DNA of 54,430 bases from an uncultured Eubacteriales bacterium (lineage in GTDB: Bacteria > Bacillota > Clostridia > Christensenellales > CAG-138), in assembly GCA_902792295.1 (NCBI GenBank), contig CADAZC010000021.1, positions 1 through 54,430 on the forward strand, in the 5' to 3' direction. This document shows, in pieces, positions 16,493-24,619 of the stretch (positions within the stretch are counted from its first letter, which is position 1; each line of letters opens with the position of its first letter). The position numbers and the translations under genes are program-made. Below the pieces are notes generated by a model. It was given only the letters and a program-made list of their open reading frames with translations. It ran no database searches and was not told the origin of the DNA.

Positions 16493-18208
16493 TCAATCCC
16501 AGATACGGTATGCCATCAGGAAGTGTTCCTTCCAGTATTTGCTGGAGAGGATGCTGCTCGTGATGCGGACCTTGCCCTTTGAGGAGGACGCATCGATCAT
16601 TTTGCCGCTGCCGAGGTAGATGCCGACGTGACCGGTCGACATGGAGCTGCCCTTGAACACAAGGACGTCGCCGCGCTTCAGCTGGCTCATCGATGTGATG
16701 CGCATATATTTCGTACAGCTTCGCCATGCAATGCTGGTCATATAGCTCTGCTTGACGCCCGCCTGGTTCAAGCACCAGTATACGAAGCCGGAGCAGTCGA
16801 ACCGGTCCGGTCCTTTCGCGCCGCGCACGTATTTGCAGCCGAGCTTGCTTTCCGCGATGGCGATAAACGCTTCCTTGCCCTTCCCGTAATTGATCGTGCT
16901 GCCGCCGGGTTTCGGCGTCGGCGTCGAGCCGGGCTTCGGGGTGGTTTTCGCTGTTGTGCCGGGCTTCTTGGTCGTCGACGGTTTCTTCGTGGGCTTCGGC
17001 GTTGCTGGCTTCGGCGTTGCCGGCGCGTGCTTCGCGTCTTCGCTCAAAAGCAGTTCCATCGTGTCCGGATTGACCGTGCCGTCGTTTTTCAGATCGTTGC
17101 GCAGCTGGAAGGACTTGACCGCATCCTTGGTCTTGTCGCCGTAATAACCGGTAATCTGTCCTTTGGTAAGATAACCGAAATGCGCAAGCCGACGCTGGAT
17201 CTGCAGCACGTCCGTGCCTTCGGCGCCGAGGTTGAACAAATAGGATTCGCCGCCGGTCTTCAATAGATCAACGGTCGATAATCCGAGACAGCCGTCCACA
17301 ACGAGCCCGTTCTGCTCCTGATAGCGGCGTACCGCGCACTGCGTATACCGGTCAAACTCGCCGCTCGGCAGGACGGTCAGATAACCCAGATCAAACAGCT
17401 GCTCCTGACAGGACTTGATCACGTCGTCCTTTTCGCCGAGCCCGTAGAAATTGGGAACGGTGGATTCGCCGAGCAGCACCTCAAACGCCTCATTGTCGAT
17501 GATGACGTCGGATTTCAGCTTGTTTTTCAGGCGGAACCGCTTTACCGCGGCTTCCGTGTCCGCATCGTATTCGCCGAAGGGGGTCCCCTCGAGATAGCCG
17601 AGTTCGATCAGACGTTCCTTTGCAAGCTCCACGTCGTCGCCGGTCGAGCCGCGCACCATGGCATAGGTCAGCGCACCGTCGGAGAACAGCTTTTCAAAGG
17701 TCGCGGCGTCGCAGATGCCGTTTGCATGCATACCGTTTCGCACCTGAAATGCGCGCACCGCGTCCGCGGTGCCTTCGGAGTATTCGTCGTCCGGCTGTTC
17801 AAAGTCCAGATAATCCAGCTCCATCAGCCGGATCTGAATGTCCAGAACGATCGGTTCCTCGTCGCCGGCCAAAAGCGTATCGCCGTTCAGGGGATGGCGC
17901 GACGGCGTGGGCGTCGGGGAAGGCGTCGGCGTGGGAGAAGGGGTGGGCGTCGGCGCAAAGGACGGCTCCGGCGTATCCAGCGCGGGGTCGGGCGTCACAA
18001 GCGCCTGCACGGGCGTCGCGGGGATCTCGTAGGCAACGTCGTCAACGACATTGGAAGGCAGATCCAGAACGACGTTGTCGATCCCCCCGTCACGGTGCGA
18101 ACCGGCGGTCGCCGCGCAGCCGATCAGCAGCGCGGCAAGAGTGCCGGCTGCAAAATAAGCGATATGCGCCGCGATGCGCTTCGGTTTGATTCCGTTCGGG
18201 CGTTCCAT
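16493..18208 (-). CDS. Lipoprotein with four peptidoglycan-binding domains and a C-terminal NlpC/P60 endopeptidase
   Basis: From ATG 18208 (AAAAGGAG upstream) the 571-residue protein has a membrane segment ending in lipobox LIGC and a Thr/Pro linker (about residues 84-105). Four PG_binding_1 repeats follow between about 115 and 390 (for example LGYLEGTPFGEYDADTEAAV). After a second Lys/Thr/Pro linker comes an NlpC/P60 domain with nucleophile Cys472 (FDCSGFVYWCL) and His527 (TGHVGIYLG). It should bind and cut murein stem peptides outside the cell, for growth or separation. The upstream extension of the frame to 18268 lacks a ribosome binding site. Confidence 0.93.
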   Translation of the reverse strand: MERPNGIKPKRIAAHIAYFAAGTLAALLIGCAATAGSHRDGGIDNVVLDLPSNVVDDVAYEIPATPVQALVTPDPALDTPEPSFAPTPTPSPTPTPSPTPTPSRHPLNGDTLLAGDEEPIVLDIQIRLMELDYLDFEQPDDEYSEGTADAVRAFQVRNGMHANGICDAATFEKLFSDGALTYAMVRGSTGDDVELAKERLIELGYLEGTPFGEYDADTEAAVKRFRLKNKLKSDVIIDNEAFEVLLGESTVPNFYGLGEKDDVIKSCQEQLFDLGYLTVLPSGEFDRYTQCAVRRYQEQNGLVVDGCLGLSTVDLLKTGGESYLFNLGAEGTDVLQIQRRLAHFGYLTKGQITGYYGDKTKDAVKSFQLRNDLKNDGTVNPDTMELLLSEDAKHAPATPKPATPKPTKKPSTTKKPGTTAKTTPKPGSTPTPKPGGSTINYGKGKEAFIAIAESKLGCKYVRGAKGPDRFDCSGFVYWCLNQAGVKQSYMTSIAWRSCTKYMRITSMSQLKRGDVLVFKGSSMSTGHVGIYLGSGKMIDASSSKGKVRITSSILSSKYWKEHFLMAYRIWD

Positions 18209-18323
18209 CGGAGCTCTCCTTTTCGTATATCTTCGGATAATATCAGTATAGCGCGGGAATGCAAGCAAAGTGTGCCTATTTTATGAACAATCCGAAACAG
18301 TTGTGTTAAAAGATGTCGAAAAT

Positions 18324-18347
18324 CAAAAAAGCCCGGTCAAACCGGGC
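18324..18347 (-). terminator. Terminator of the AEC-AlaX unit
   Basis: On the minus strand GCCCGG (18347-18342) pairs with CCGGGC (18336-18331), then a run of six T. Confidence 0.82.
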
Positions 18348-18363
18348 GAAAAAGGTCGGATCA

Positions 18364-19569
18364 TCAGCCGTGCAGGAGCACGTTTTTGAAATAGGTTTTT
18401 AAACTTTCGACCGTCTCGGTCATGCCGGCGGGTTTCTTCGCGCTGCCCTGCGCGAGCGTGCCGCGTCCGCCGCCGTTGCCGGAAAACGCCGTGTTGACCG
18501 CCGCGATCAAAAGCCCCGTATCCGTCTTGATCCCGTTCGAGGCGAGCAGATAGGACACGCGGTCGCCCGTGTCGGAAAAGAGCACGGAGAGCGCCCGGTC
18601 GGTCATCGTTGCGCCCGCGATCGCGCGGAGCCGCTTTGCGTCCACGCTTTCGAGCGTCTTCACGATCAGCTTCACGCCGTTTACGTCCTCGGCTTCGGCT
18701 TTCAGCGCTTTTGCAAGATATTCGTCCAGCGCGGCGTACGCCTGCCGGAGTGCCTTTTTGGTTTCGGAAAGCTCATCCGCCTGCTTCTGTACCGCCGCCT
18801 CCGCCTGATCGCGTGACGTGGAGAAGCGCAAGGCGATCGCCGCCACCGTGTCCTGCATCGCCTGTGCATGGGAAAGCGCTCTCATGCCGCACAGAAACGT
18901 GCAGCGAGTGCCGCCCTTATAGGGGATCGCCTCGACGATCTTGAGCTGTCCGATCTCGCCGGTGCGCTTCACATGCGGCGCACAGCAGGTGCAGGCGTCG
19001 CTGCCCTCGATCGTGACGATGCGGATCGGTGCCGTGAGCCCCTCCGCATGCTTGCGGAGCGGAATGCCTTTCAGGTCCTCTTCGGTCTCATAGATCGTCG
19101 CCGTGACCGCCGCGTTCTCGGCGGCGAGGCGGTTTGCGAGGGTTTCGATCTCGGTGATCCCGTCGTGTCCGACCGGCTTGTCGAGATCGAGCGTCGCGTA
19201 GGTCAGGGCGCAATGGAAGCCCACATTCTGCGCGCCGAACAAATGCCACGCGCAGTAGGATAAAAGATGCTCGCCCGTGTGCTGCTGCATGATATCGAAC
19301 CGCCGCGCAAAGTCGATCTCGCCGCGCACCGCCGTGCCGACGGGGATCGCACGGTCCGCGCGATGCAGAAGCCGCTCGCCCTTTTCGTTCACGTCCGAAA
19401 CGACGGCGCCGCCGATCGTGCCGACGTCGCAGGGCTGCCCGCCCTTGTTCGGGAAGAACGCGCTTCTGTCAAGCTCGATGAGATATCCGTCTTCGTCGGG
19501 TTCGCACGCGGTCACGATTGCGTCGAACGCGGCAAGCATGCTGTCGGAAAGATAAAGCCGTTCGGTCAT
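18364..19569 (-). CDS. AlaX-type alanyl-tRNA editing protein with DHHA1 domain
   Basis: This 401-residue protein resembles the editing half of alanyl-tRNA synthetase and should hydrolyse Ser-tRNA(Ala) or Gly-tRNA(Ala). The zinc-binding motifs HTGEH (residues 97-101) and C-C-A-P-H (195-199) are intact, as is FFPNKGGQPCD near the N-terminus. After a helical coiled region (about 240-285) a DHHA1 domain ends in NGGGRGTLAQGSAK. It lacks the synthetase catalytic domain, which is expected for AlaX-L proteins. It overlaps the preceding AEC transporter gene by 4 bases, so they form one operon. Confidence 0.93.
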   Translation of the reverse strand: MTERLYLSDSMLAAFDAIVTACEPDEDGYLIELDRSAFFPNKGGQPCDVGTIGGAVVSDVNEKGERLLHRADRAIPVGTAVRGEIDFARRFDIMQQHTGEHLLSYCAWHLFGAQNVGFHCALTYATLDLDKPVGHDGITEIETLANRLAAENAAVTATIYETEEDLKGIPLRKHAEGLTAPIRIVTIEGSDACTCCAPHVKRTGEIGQLKIVEAIPYKGGTRCTFLCGMRALSHAQAMQDTVAAIALRFSTSRDQAEAAVQKQADELSETKKALRQAYAALDEYLAKALKAEAEDVNGVKLIVKTLESVDAKRLRAIAGATMTDRALSVLFSDTGDRVSYLLASNGIKTDTGLLIAAVNTAFSGNGGGRGTLAQGSAKKPAGMTETVESLKTYFKNVLLHG

Positions 19570-20498
19570 ACGAGAATGCCTCCGAAGAATGTGAGATACA
19601 GGAAGAAGGTCAGAAGCGACAGCACGGTCGTCACGGCGATCAGCTCACCCGCAAGCTTCACATCGCCGCCGAGCCCCGACGCCATCGGCAGGCACGACAT
19701 TGCGACCGGCGAAGCGAACACGATGAACAGCGAGCCGAGCTCCGCGCCGCGGATCCCGCCGACAAAGTACGCGAGCGAGCAGAACAGCACGGGCAGCGCA
19801 ACGAGCTTCACCGCGCTCACCACGGTCACGATCTTCCAATCGGCTTTCAGCGATTTGAACGACAGCAGTCCGCCGAGCACCAGAAAGCCCAAAGGCGTGC
19901 ACATATGCTTGAAATATTCGATCGGCTTCAGGATCACGTACGGCAGCGTGAGCCCCGTAAAACGCACGATAAACGCGAGCGCCGCCGCGATGAGGATCGG
20001 GTTTTTCAGCGTGTTCAGGAGTATTTTGCCGACATGAATGGTTCCGCCGCGGTTCAGTTCATAGGCGAGCACGCCGAAGATCCCGAACATCGACGCCGAA
20101 ACGACCAGCGTGAACGCCATCGTGCCGGTATTGCTTTCACCGAACAGCGCCGCCGCAACGGCAAGCCCGAAGATGCCGTCGTTGCTGCGGAACGCGCACT
20201 GCGTGACCGTGCCGCGCCGCGCGGGATCCTTTGTAAGCAGGCGCGCAAGGAGCATGGCAAGCACGAAGGCGACGAAAATCGCTCCCGCGACCCAGAGCGC
20301 ATACTGCCAGCGCGCGGGCGTCCGGTCGGTGACGACGCTGTAAAACACCAGCGTCGGGATGCCGACGTAATACACGATGCGGTTCACGATGCGCAGCGCA
20401 TCCTCGGTGACGATGCCGACGCGGCGAAGAAGGAACCCGGTCGCCATCATCAGCACGAGCGGCATGACGATCTGAAAAGAAGTATTGAAGTATTCCAT
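19566..20498 (-). CDS. AEC family (auxin efflux carrier-like) transporter
   Basis: The 310-residue protein is hydrophobic, with about 10 membrane segments in two halves. The AEC pattern is visible: GFLLRRVGIV at the first helix, then the central TQCAFRSNDGIFGLAVA segment and LLSFKSLKADWK. Bacterial members export or import organic acids such as malate; the substrate here is unknown. No Shine-Dalgarno precedes ATG 20498. A promoter with TTGCAT-17-TACAAT ends 7 bases before it, so the mRNA is probably leaderless. alaX follows with a 4-base overlap, and arcC diverges upstream. Confidence 0.9.
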   Translation of the reverse strand: MEYFNTSFQIVMPLVLMMATGFLLRRVGIVTEDALRIVNRIVYYVGIPTLVFYSVVTDRTPARWQYALWVAGAIFVAFVLAMLLARLLTKDPARRGTVTQCAFRSNDGIFGLAVAAALFGESNTGTMAFTLVVSASMFGIFGVLAYELNRGGTIHVGKILLNTLKNPILIAAALAFIVRFTGLTLPYVILKPIEYFKHMCTPLGFLVLGGLLSFKSLKADWKIVTVVSAVKLVALPVLFCSLAYFVGGIRGAELGSLFIVFASPVAMSCLPMASGLGGDVKLAGELIAVTTVLSLLTFFLYLTFFGGILV

Positions 20499-20505
20499 AC
20501 CCGAT

Positions 20506-20534
20506 ATTGTACCGTATCTTCACGCGGAATGCAA
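20506..20534 (-). promoter_or_regulatory. Sigma-A promoter of the AEC transporter gene
   Basis: On the minus strand TTGCAT (20534-20529), 17 bp, TACAAT (20511-20506); the ATG begins at 20498, so the start of transcription falls on it. Confidence 0.78.
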
Positions 20535-20548
20535 CGATATATTCCGCG
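20523..20548. promoter_or_regulatory. Inverted repeat between the divergent AEC and arcC promoters
   Basis: CGCGGAAT (20523-20530) and ATTCCGCG (20541-20548) form a perfect 8-bp inverted repeat with a 10-base spacer. It overlaps the AEC -35 box and lies just upstream of the arcC -35 box, a fitting position for a shared operator. The regulator is unknown. Confidence 0.5.
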
Positions 20549-20556
20549 TACTTTCG

Positions 20557-20585
20557 TTGACATTCGGCGTCCCGCACCCTATAAT
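20557..20585 (+). promoter_or_regulatory. Consensus sigma-A promoter of arcC
   Basis: TTGACA at 20557-20562 and TATAAT at 20580-20585 with a 17-bp spacer, a full consensus match. Predicted leader about 37 bases. Confidence 0.92.
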
Positions 20586-20628
20586 GATAGCGGTATAGTA
20601 CGTGCAAAGCACGACAGGAGGATTGCAC

Positions 20629-21555
20629 ATGAAGAAACTCGTCATCGCCCTCGGCGGCAACGCGCTGGGCAACACGCCGTATGAACAGCTCAAGCTCGTC
20701 ACCGAGACCGCAAAGCCCATCGTCGACCTCATCGAGGCGGGCAATCAGGTCGTGATCGCGCATGGCAACGGTCCGCAGGTCGGCATGATCAACCTTGCGA
20801 TGTCCACCGCGGCAAACGCCAAGGCGATCAAATCCGACATGCCGTTCCCGGAGTGCGGCGCCATGAGCCAGGGCTATATCGGCTATCATCTGCAGAACAG
20901 CATTCAGAACGAACTTTCGGCGCGCGGCATCAAAAAGTCCGTCGCAACCGTCGTTACGCAGGTGCTCGTCGATGAAAACGATCCTGCGTTCCAGCATCCG
21001 ACCAAGCCGATCGGCGCGTTCTATTCCAAGGAAGAAGCGGACAAGATCGCGGCGGAGAAGGGATACACCATGATCGAGGACGCGGGACGCGGCTACCGTC
21101 AGGTCGTGCCGAGTCCGAAGCCCGTCGACGTCGTGGAAAAGGAAATGGTCAATACGCTGATCGACGCGGGACACGTCGTGATCACCGTGGGCGGCGGCGG
21201 CATTCCCGTTATTGAGAAGGAAGGAAAGCTCCTCGGCGTTCCCGCCGTCATCGACAAGGACTTTGCGTCCGCGAAGCTCGCCGAGCTCGTCAAGGCCGAC
21301 GCGCTCGTCATCCTCACCGCGGTCGACCGCGTTGCGATCAACTGGGGCAAGCCGAACCAGCAGTCGCTGGAACACATGACCTGCGCGGAAGCGGAGCAGT
21401 ACTGCAAGGAGGGGCACTTCGCGCCCGGTTCCATGCTCCCGAAGGTGCAGGCGGCGATGAGCTTTGCCAAAACCGGCGGCGAAGCGATCATCGCGTCGCT
21501 CGAAAACGCGGCGGCGGCGCTGCGCGGTGAAAGCGGCACAAAGGTTACGAAGTAA
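20629..21555 (+). CDS. arcC: Carbamate kinase
   Basis: ArcC (308 residues) transfers phosphate from carbamoyl phosphate to ADP, giving ATP, ammonia and CO2. The amino-acid-kinase motifs are complete: VIALGGNALG, VIAHGNGPQVGMI, VVPSPKPVDVVE, VGGGGIPV, VIDKDFASA and LTAVDRVAINWG. ACAGGAGG precedes ATG 20629. It is transcribed alone from a full-consensus promoter, apart from arcA-arcB. It can therefore serve both the arginine deiminase and the YgeW routes, which both yield carbamoyl phosphate (inference). Confidence 0.97.
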   Translation: MKKLVIALGGNALGNTPYEQLKLVTETAKPIVDLIEAGNQVVIAHGNGPQVGMINLAMSTAANAKAIKSDMPFPECGAMSQGYIGYHLQNSIQNELSARGIKKSVATVVTQVLVDENDPAFQHPTKPIGAFYSKEEADKIAAEKGYTMIEDAGRGYRQVVPSPKPVDVVEKEMVNTLIDAGHVVITVGGGGIPVIEKEGKLLGVPAVIDKDFASAKLAELVKADALVILTAVDRVAINWGKPNQQSLEHMTCAEAEQYCKEGHFAPGSMLPKVQAAMSFAKTGGEAIIASLENAAAALRGESGTKVTK

Positions 21556-21566
21556 GAATCCGACAC

Positions 21567-21592
21567 AAGACCGCTTCGGCGGTCTTTTTTGT
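21567..21592 (+). terminator. Terminator after arcC
   Basis: AAGACCGC (21567-21574), TTCG loop, GCGGTCTT (21579-21586), then a T run. Confidence 0.9.
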
Positions 21593-21610
21593 TTTCAGAT
21601 CGGGAGATAA

Positions 21611-21639
21611 TTGACAGAATATACAAAAAACGATACAAT
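21611..21639 (+). promoter_or_regulatory. Sigma-A promoter of the zinc-ribbon membrane protein gene
   Basis: TTGACA at 21611-21616 and TACAAT at 21634-21639, spacer 17 bp. Confidence 0.88.
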
Positions 21640-21668
21640 AGGACCGAAAAACAGAAAGGGGAGAGACT

Positions 21669-22151
21669 ATGTTCAGAAACATCGGCGGCAAGATCAAAGG
21701 TCTTGCAAAAGTCATCTTTATCATTTCGGTCATCGTTTGGGCGATCTCCGCGCTGGTTGCGGCGATCGGCGCCGGCGTCGCGACGGCGGAAAGCTGCGGT
21801 TCGTACCGTCATTCGAGCGGTGCGGCGGGCTTCTTTGCAGGGCTCGGCATCTTCATTCTGGTTGCAGGCGTCGGCTTCCTCGTATCCTGGATCGGCTCCT
21901 TCTTCATGTACGGTCTCGGACAGCTCATCGAGGACACGGAGATCAACCGCAGAACGAACCAGCAGATCCTTGCAAAGCTGAATGCGGCTCCTGCAGCGCC
22001 TGCCCCCGCGCCCGCGCCCAAAGCCGAACCCATGGCGCCTGCGGCACCCGTAATGCCGCCGCAGCCGCAGAAGTGGGTTTGTCAGAACTGCGGCACGGAA
22101 AACGAGGAAAGCTCGCTGTTCTGCTTCAACTGCGGCACGCGCAAGGCATAA
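21669..22151 (+). CDS. Membrane protein with C-terminal zinc ribbon, function unknown
   Basis: The 160-residue protein has two strongly hydrophobic segments (about residues 14-38 and 55-82), an Ala/Pro linker (about 104-133) and a C-terminal zinc ribbon with two CxxC pairs (CQNCGTENEESSLFCFNCG). The layout of two membrane helices plus a cytoplasmic ribbon is common in Clostridia. Its role is not known; the ribbon probably serves protein contact or metal binding. AAAGGGGAGAGACT precedes the ATG. It is a single-gene unit with its own promoter and terminator. Confidence 0.8.
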   Translation: MFRNIGGKIKGLAKVIFIISVIVWAISALVAAIGAGVATAESCGSYRHSSGAAGFFAGLGIFILVAGVGFLVSWIGSFFMYGLGQLIEDTEINRRTNQQILAKLNAAPAAPAPAPAPKAEPMAPAAPVMPPQPQKWVCQNCGTENEESSLFCFNCGTRKA

Positions 22152-22164
22152 TTCGGACACAGAT

Positions 22165-22195
22165 AAAAAGCACCCGGAAAAACCGGGTGCTTTTT
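22165..22195. terminator. Bidirectional terminator between the zinc-ribbon gene and parC
   Basis: AAAAAGCACCCGG (22165-22177) pairs with CCGGGTGCTTTTT (22183-22195) over 5 A; the genes converge here. Confidence 0.9.
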
Positions 22196-22207
22196 CGTTC
22201 TGCCGTA

Positions 22208-24616
22208 TTATTCGTCGCTGCGGTACGCGCTTACCACGTCGTCGTCCAGCACCACCGCCAGCAGCATTTCGCCCTTACTTGCCTTCGGTTCGATGTGGAT
22301 CTGTTCGGTGTCGATCGGGGTTTTCGTGCCGTGCCGCTGTTCGATGATCAGCGTGAACGGCGCCTGCACCGTGCCCGCATAGGCGATGCGCGTGCCGTTG
22401 CTGCCGTTCTTGCGGAAGTCGAACGTCTTGACGCCCTTGCCGTTTCTGCCCTGCTGTTCGTAGTCGAACAGGAAGCTCCTTTTTCCGAAGCCGCGGTCGG
22501 TGAGCACGATCAGCTCGCCTTCGTCGCCGACCGGCATGCACGCGCAGACGCGATCCTTCGGTTCCAGCTTGATGCCGATGACGCCCGCCGCGGCGCGTCC
22601 GGTTTCCGGCACGGAATCGGCGGCGAAGCGGATGCACATGCCCTGTTCGGTGACGAGCAGGATGTCCATCGTGGGCATCGGATACGCGCCCAAAAGCGCG
22701 TCCTTTTCTTTGAGATTCAGCGCGGCGGTGCGCTTGCCGCGCACGCGGTAGTCCGCGGCCTTGCTGCGCTTTACCATGCCGCCGGTCGTGCAGAACAGAT
22801 AGCTGCCCTCGTCGCGATCCGGGAACGCGCCGACGACCGTTTCGCCCTTTTCGAGCTCGACGATGCTCACAAGGTTCGCCGCCCGCGCCGCGGGACGCGT
22901 TTCGGGAATGTCGCTTACTTTGAGGTTCAGCATCGCGCCGCGGTTCGTGAACAGGCGGATGCTTTCGTTGCTGTTGACTTCAAGGATGCGCTCCGGCTTG
23001 TCGGCGCGGATCTGACTGAGATTAAACTGCTTTTTCGGGCACTTGCGGATCTTCAGGTCGGCGCACACGGCGACGATCATTTCTTCGACCGCTTCCGGTT
23101 CGGCGCTCGGCGCTTCGACTTCGGCGTCGGCGGAGATGATCTGCGTTCTGCGCTTGCCGTCGAACAGCTTTTTGACCTCGGTGAGCTCCTTCTTGATCAG
23201 ATGCACGAGCTTCGTATCGGAAGCGAGGATCGCTTCCAGCTCGGCGATCAGCTTTTTCACGTCGCGGTATTCCTTCTCGATCGCAAGAAGCTCGAGGTTC
23301 GTGAGCTTCTGCAGCCGCAGATCGAGGATCGCCTGCGCCTGGATCTCGGTGAGCGAGAACGTTCGCATCAGGCCCTCGCGCGCTTCCTTCGGCGACTTGC
23401 TCGCGCGGATCAGCTTGATCACACGGTCGAGATTGTTGACCGCAACCATGAGTCCTTCCAGGATATGGCAGCGCTTCTTTGCGATCTCCAGCTCGGTCTT
23501 CGTGCGGCGCGTGACGACCGCGCGCTGATGGCGCACGTAGTATTCGATGATCTGCTTGAGGTTCAGCTGCTGCGGCTTGCCGTCGGCGATCGCCACATAG
23601 TTCGCGCCGAACGTGCATTGCAGATCGGAGTATTTGAACAAAAGCTGCAGGATCCGCTCGGGATCGCCGTCCTTCTTGATCTCGATGACGGCGCGCGTAC
23701 CCATGCGGTCGGATTCGTCGCGGATATCGGAAACGGCGGCGAACATCGCCTTCTTCTCCTGCGTGATCTCGAGAATCTTCGAGAGGCACGCCGCCTTGTT
23801 GATCTGATACGGGAACTCGTCGATCACGATGCGCGTCTTGCCGTTCTTGACCTCCTCAAAGTGCGTGCGCGCGCGCATGGTCAGCTTGCCGCGGCCGGTT
23901 TCATAGCTCTGCGCGATCTCGGGGGAGTCGAGCAGGAATCCGCCGGTGGGGAAGTCCGGCGCGGGCATGATCTTCATGAGATCGGCGATCTTGATGCGCG
24001 GATTGTCGAGCACGGCGATGACCGCGTCGATCGCTTCCACCGGATTGTGCGGCGGGATCGAGGTCGCCAGACCGACCGCAATGCCGTTTGCGCCGTTGAC
24101 CAGAAGGTTCGGGAATCTGCCGGGCAAGAGCGTCGGTTCTTTCAGCGTGTCGTCGAAGTTCCATGTGAAATCGACGGTGTCCTTGTCGATGTCCTTGAGC
24201 AGCAGCAGGGCGGCGTCGGTCATGCGCGCTTCGGTATAGCGCATCGCCGCGGCGGTGTCGCCGTCGACCGAGCCGAAGTTGCCGTGTCCGTCGACGAGCG
24301 TGACGCCCATGTTGAACGGCTGCGCCATGCGCACCATCGCGTCGTACACGGAAGAATCGCCGTGCGGATGGTATTTGCCGAGGCAGTCGCCGACGATACG
24401 CGCGCTCTTGCGGTGCGGCTTGTCGGGGGAGAGACCCAGCTCCATCATGGTATAGAGGATGCGGCGCTGCACGGGCTTCAGACCGTCTTCGACGCGCGGC
24501 AGAGCGCGTTCCAGAATGACGTGCTCCGCATAGGGCATCATCGAATCGTGCATGACCTCGTCCATGCTCTTATTCAGAATGGTTTCGGGTAAGGTCGGGA
24601 TTGTTGTCTTTGCCAT
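22208..24616 (-). CDS. parC: DNA topoisomerase IV subunit A (ParC; GyrA-like)
   Basis: The 802-residue protein is a type IIA topoisomerase A subunit that cuts and rejoins DNA. The catalytic tyrosine is Tyr127 (AMRYTEARM). The quinolone-determining segment [20 protein letters not shown] has Ser88 and Asp92, the drug-sensitive residues. The C-terminal beta-propeller holds QGRNGKG (722-728), a degenerate form of the GyrA box QRRGGKG. This favours ParC over GyrA but leaves some wrapping ability possible. parE lies directly upstream with 3 bases between them, so the two subunits are made together. It converges with the zinc-ribbon gene. Confidence 0.88.
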   Translation of the reverse strand: MAKTTIPTLPETILNKSMDEVMHDSMMPYAEHVILERALPRVEDGLKPVQRRILYTMMELGLSPDKPHRKSARIVGDCLGKYHPHGDSSVYDAMVRMAQPFNMGVTLVDGHGNFGSVDGDTAAAMRYTEARMTDAALLLLKDIDKDTVDFTWNFDDTLKEPTLLPGRFPNLLVNGANGIAVGLATSIPPHNPVEAIDAVIAVLDNPRIKIADLMKIMPAPDFPTGGFLLDSPEIAQSYETGRGKLTMRARTHFEEVKNGKTRIVIDEFPYQINKAACLSKILEITQEKKAMFAAVSDIRDESDRMGTRAVIEIKKDGDPERILQLLFKYSDLQCTFGANYVAIADGKPQQLNLKQIIEYYVRHQRAVVTRRTKTELEIAKKRCHILEGLMVAVNNLDRVIKLIRASKSPKEAREGLMRTFSLTEIQAQAILDLRLQKLTNLELLAIEKEYRDVKKLIAELEAILASDTKLVHLIKKELTEVKKLFDGKRRTQIISADAEVEAPSAEPEAVEEMIVAVCADLKIRKCPKKQFNLSQIRADKPERILEVNSNESIRLFTNRGAMLNLKVSDIPETRPAARAANLVSIVELEKGETVVGAFPDRDEGSYLFCTTGGMVKRSKAADYRVRGKRTAALNLKEKDALLGAYPMPTMDILLVTEQGMCIRFAADSVPETGRAAAGVIGIKLEPKDRVCACMPVGDEGELIVLTDRGFGKRSFLFDYEQQGRNGKGVKTFDFRKNGSNGTRIAYAGTVQAPFTLIIEQRHGTKTPIDTEQIHIEPKASKGEMLLAVVLDDDVVSAYRSDE

Positions 24617-24619
24617 GGC

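Noticed and set aside
20500-20550. ArgR box upstream of arcC
   Set aside because: The inverted repeat CGCGGAAT/ATTCCGCG has a 10-base spacer and does not fit the TGAAT-based Arg box; kept only as an unnamed operator candidate.
21611-24592. 993-codon open frame on the plus strand opposite parC
   Set aside because: It is antisense to a clear parC, has no family-like motifs and is rich in Arg, Ala and Asp as expected of GC-rich shadow frames.
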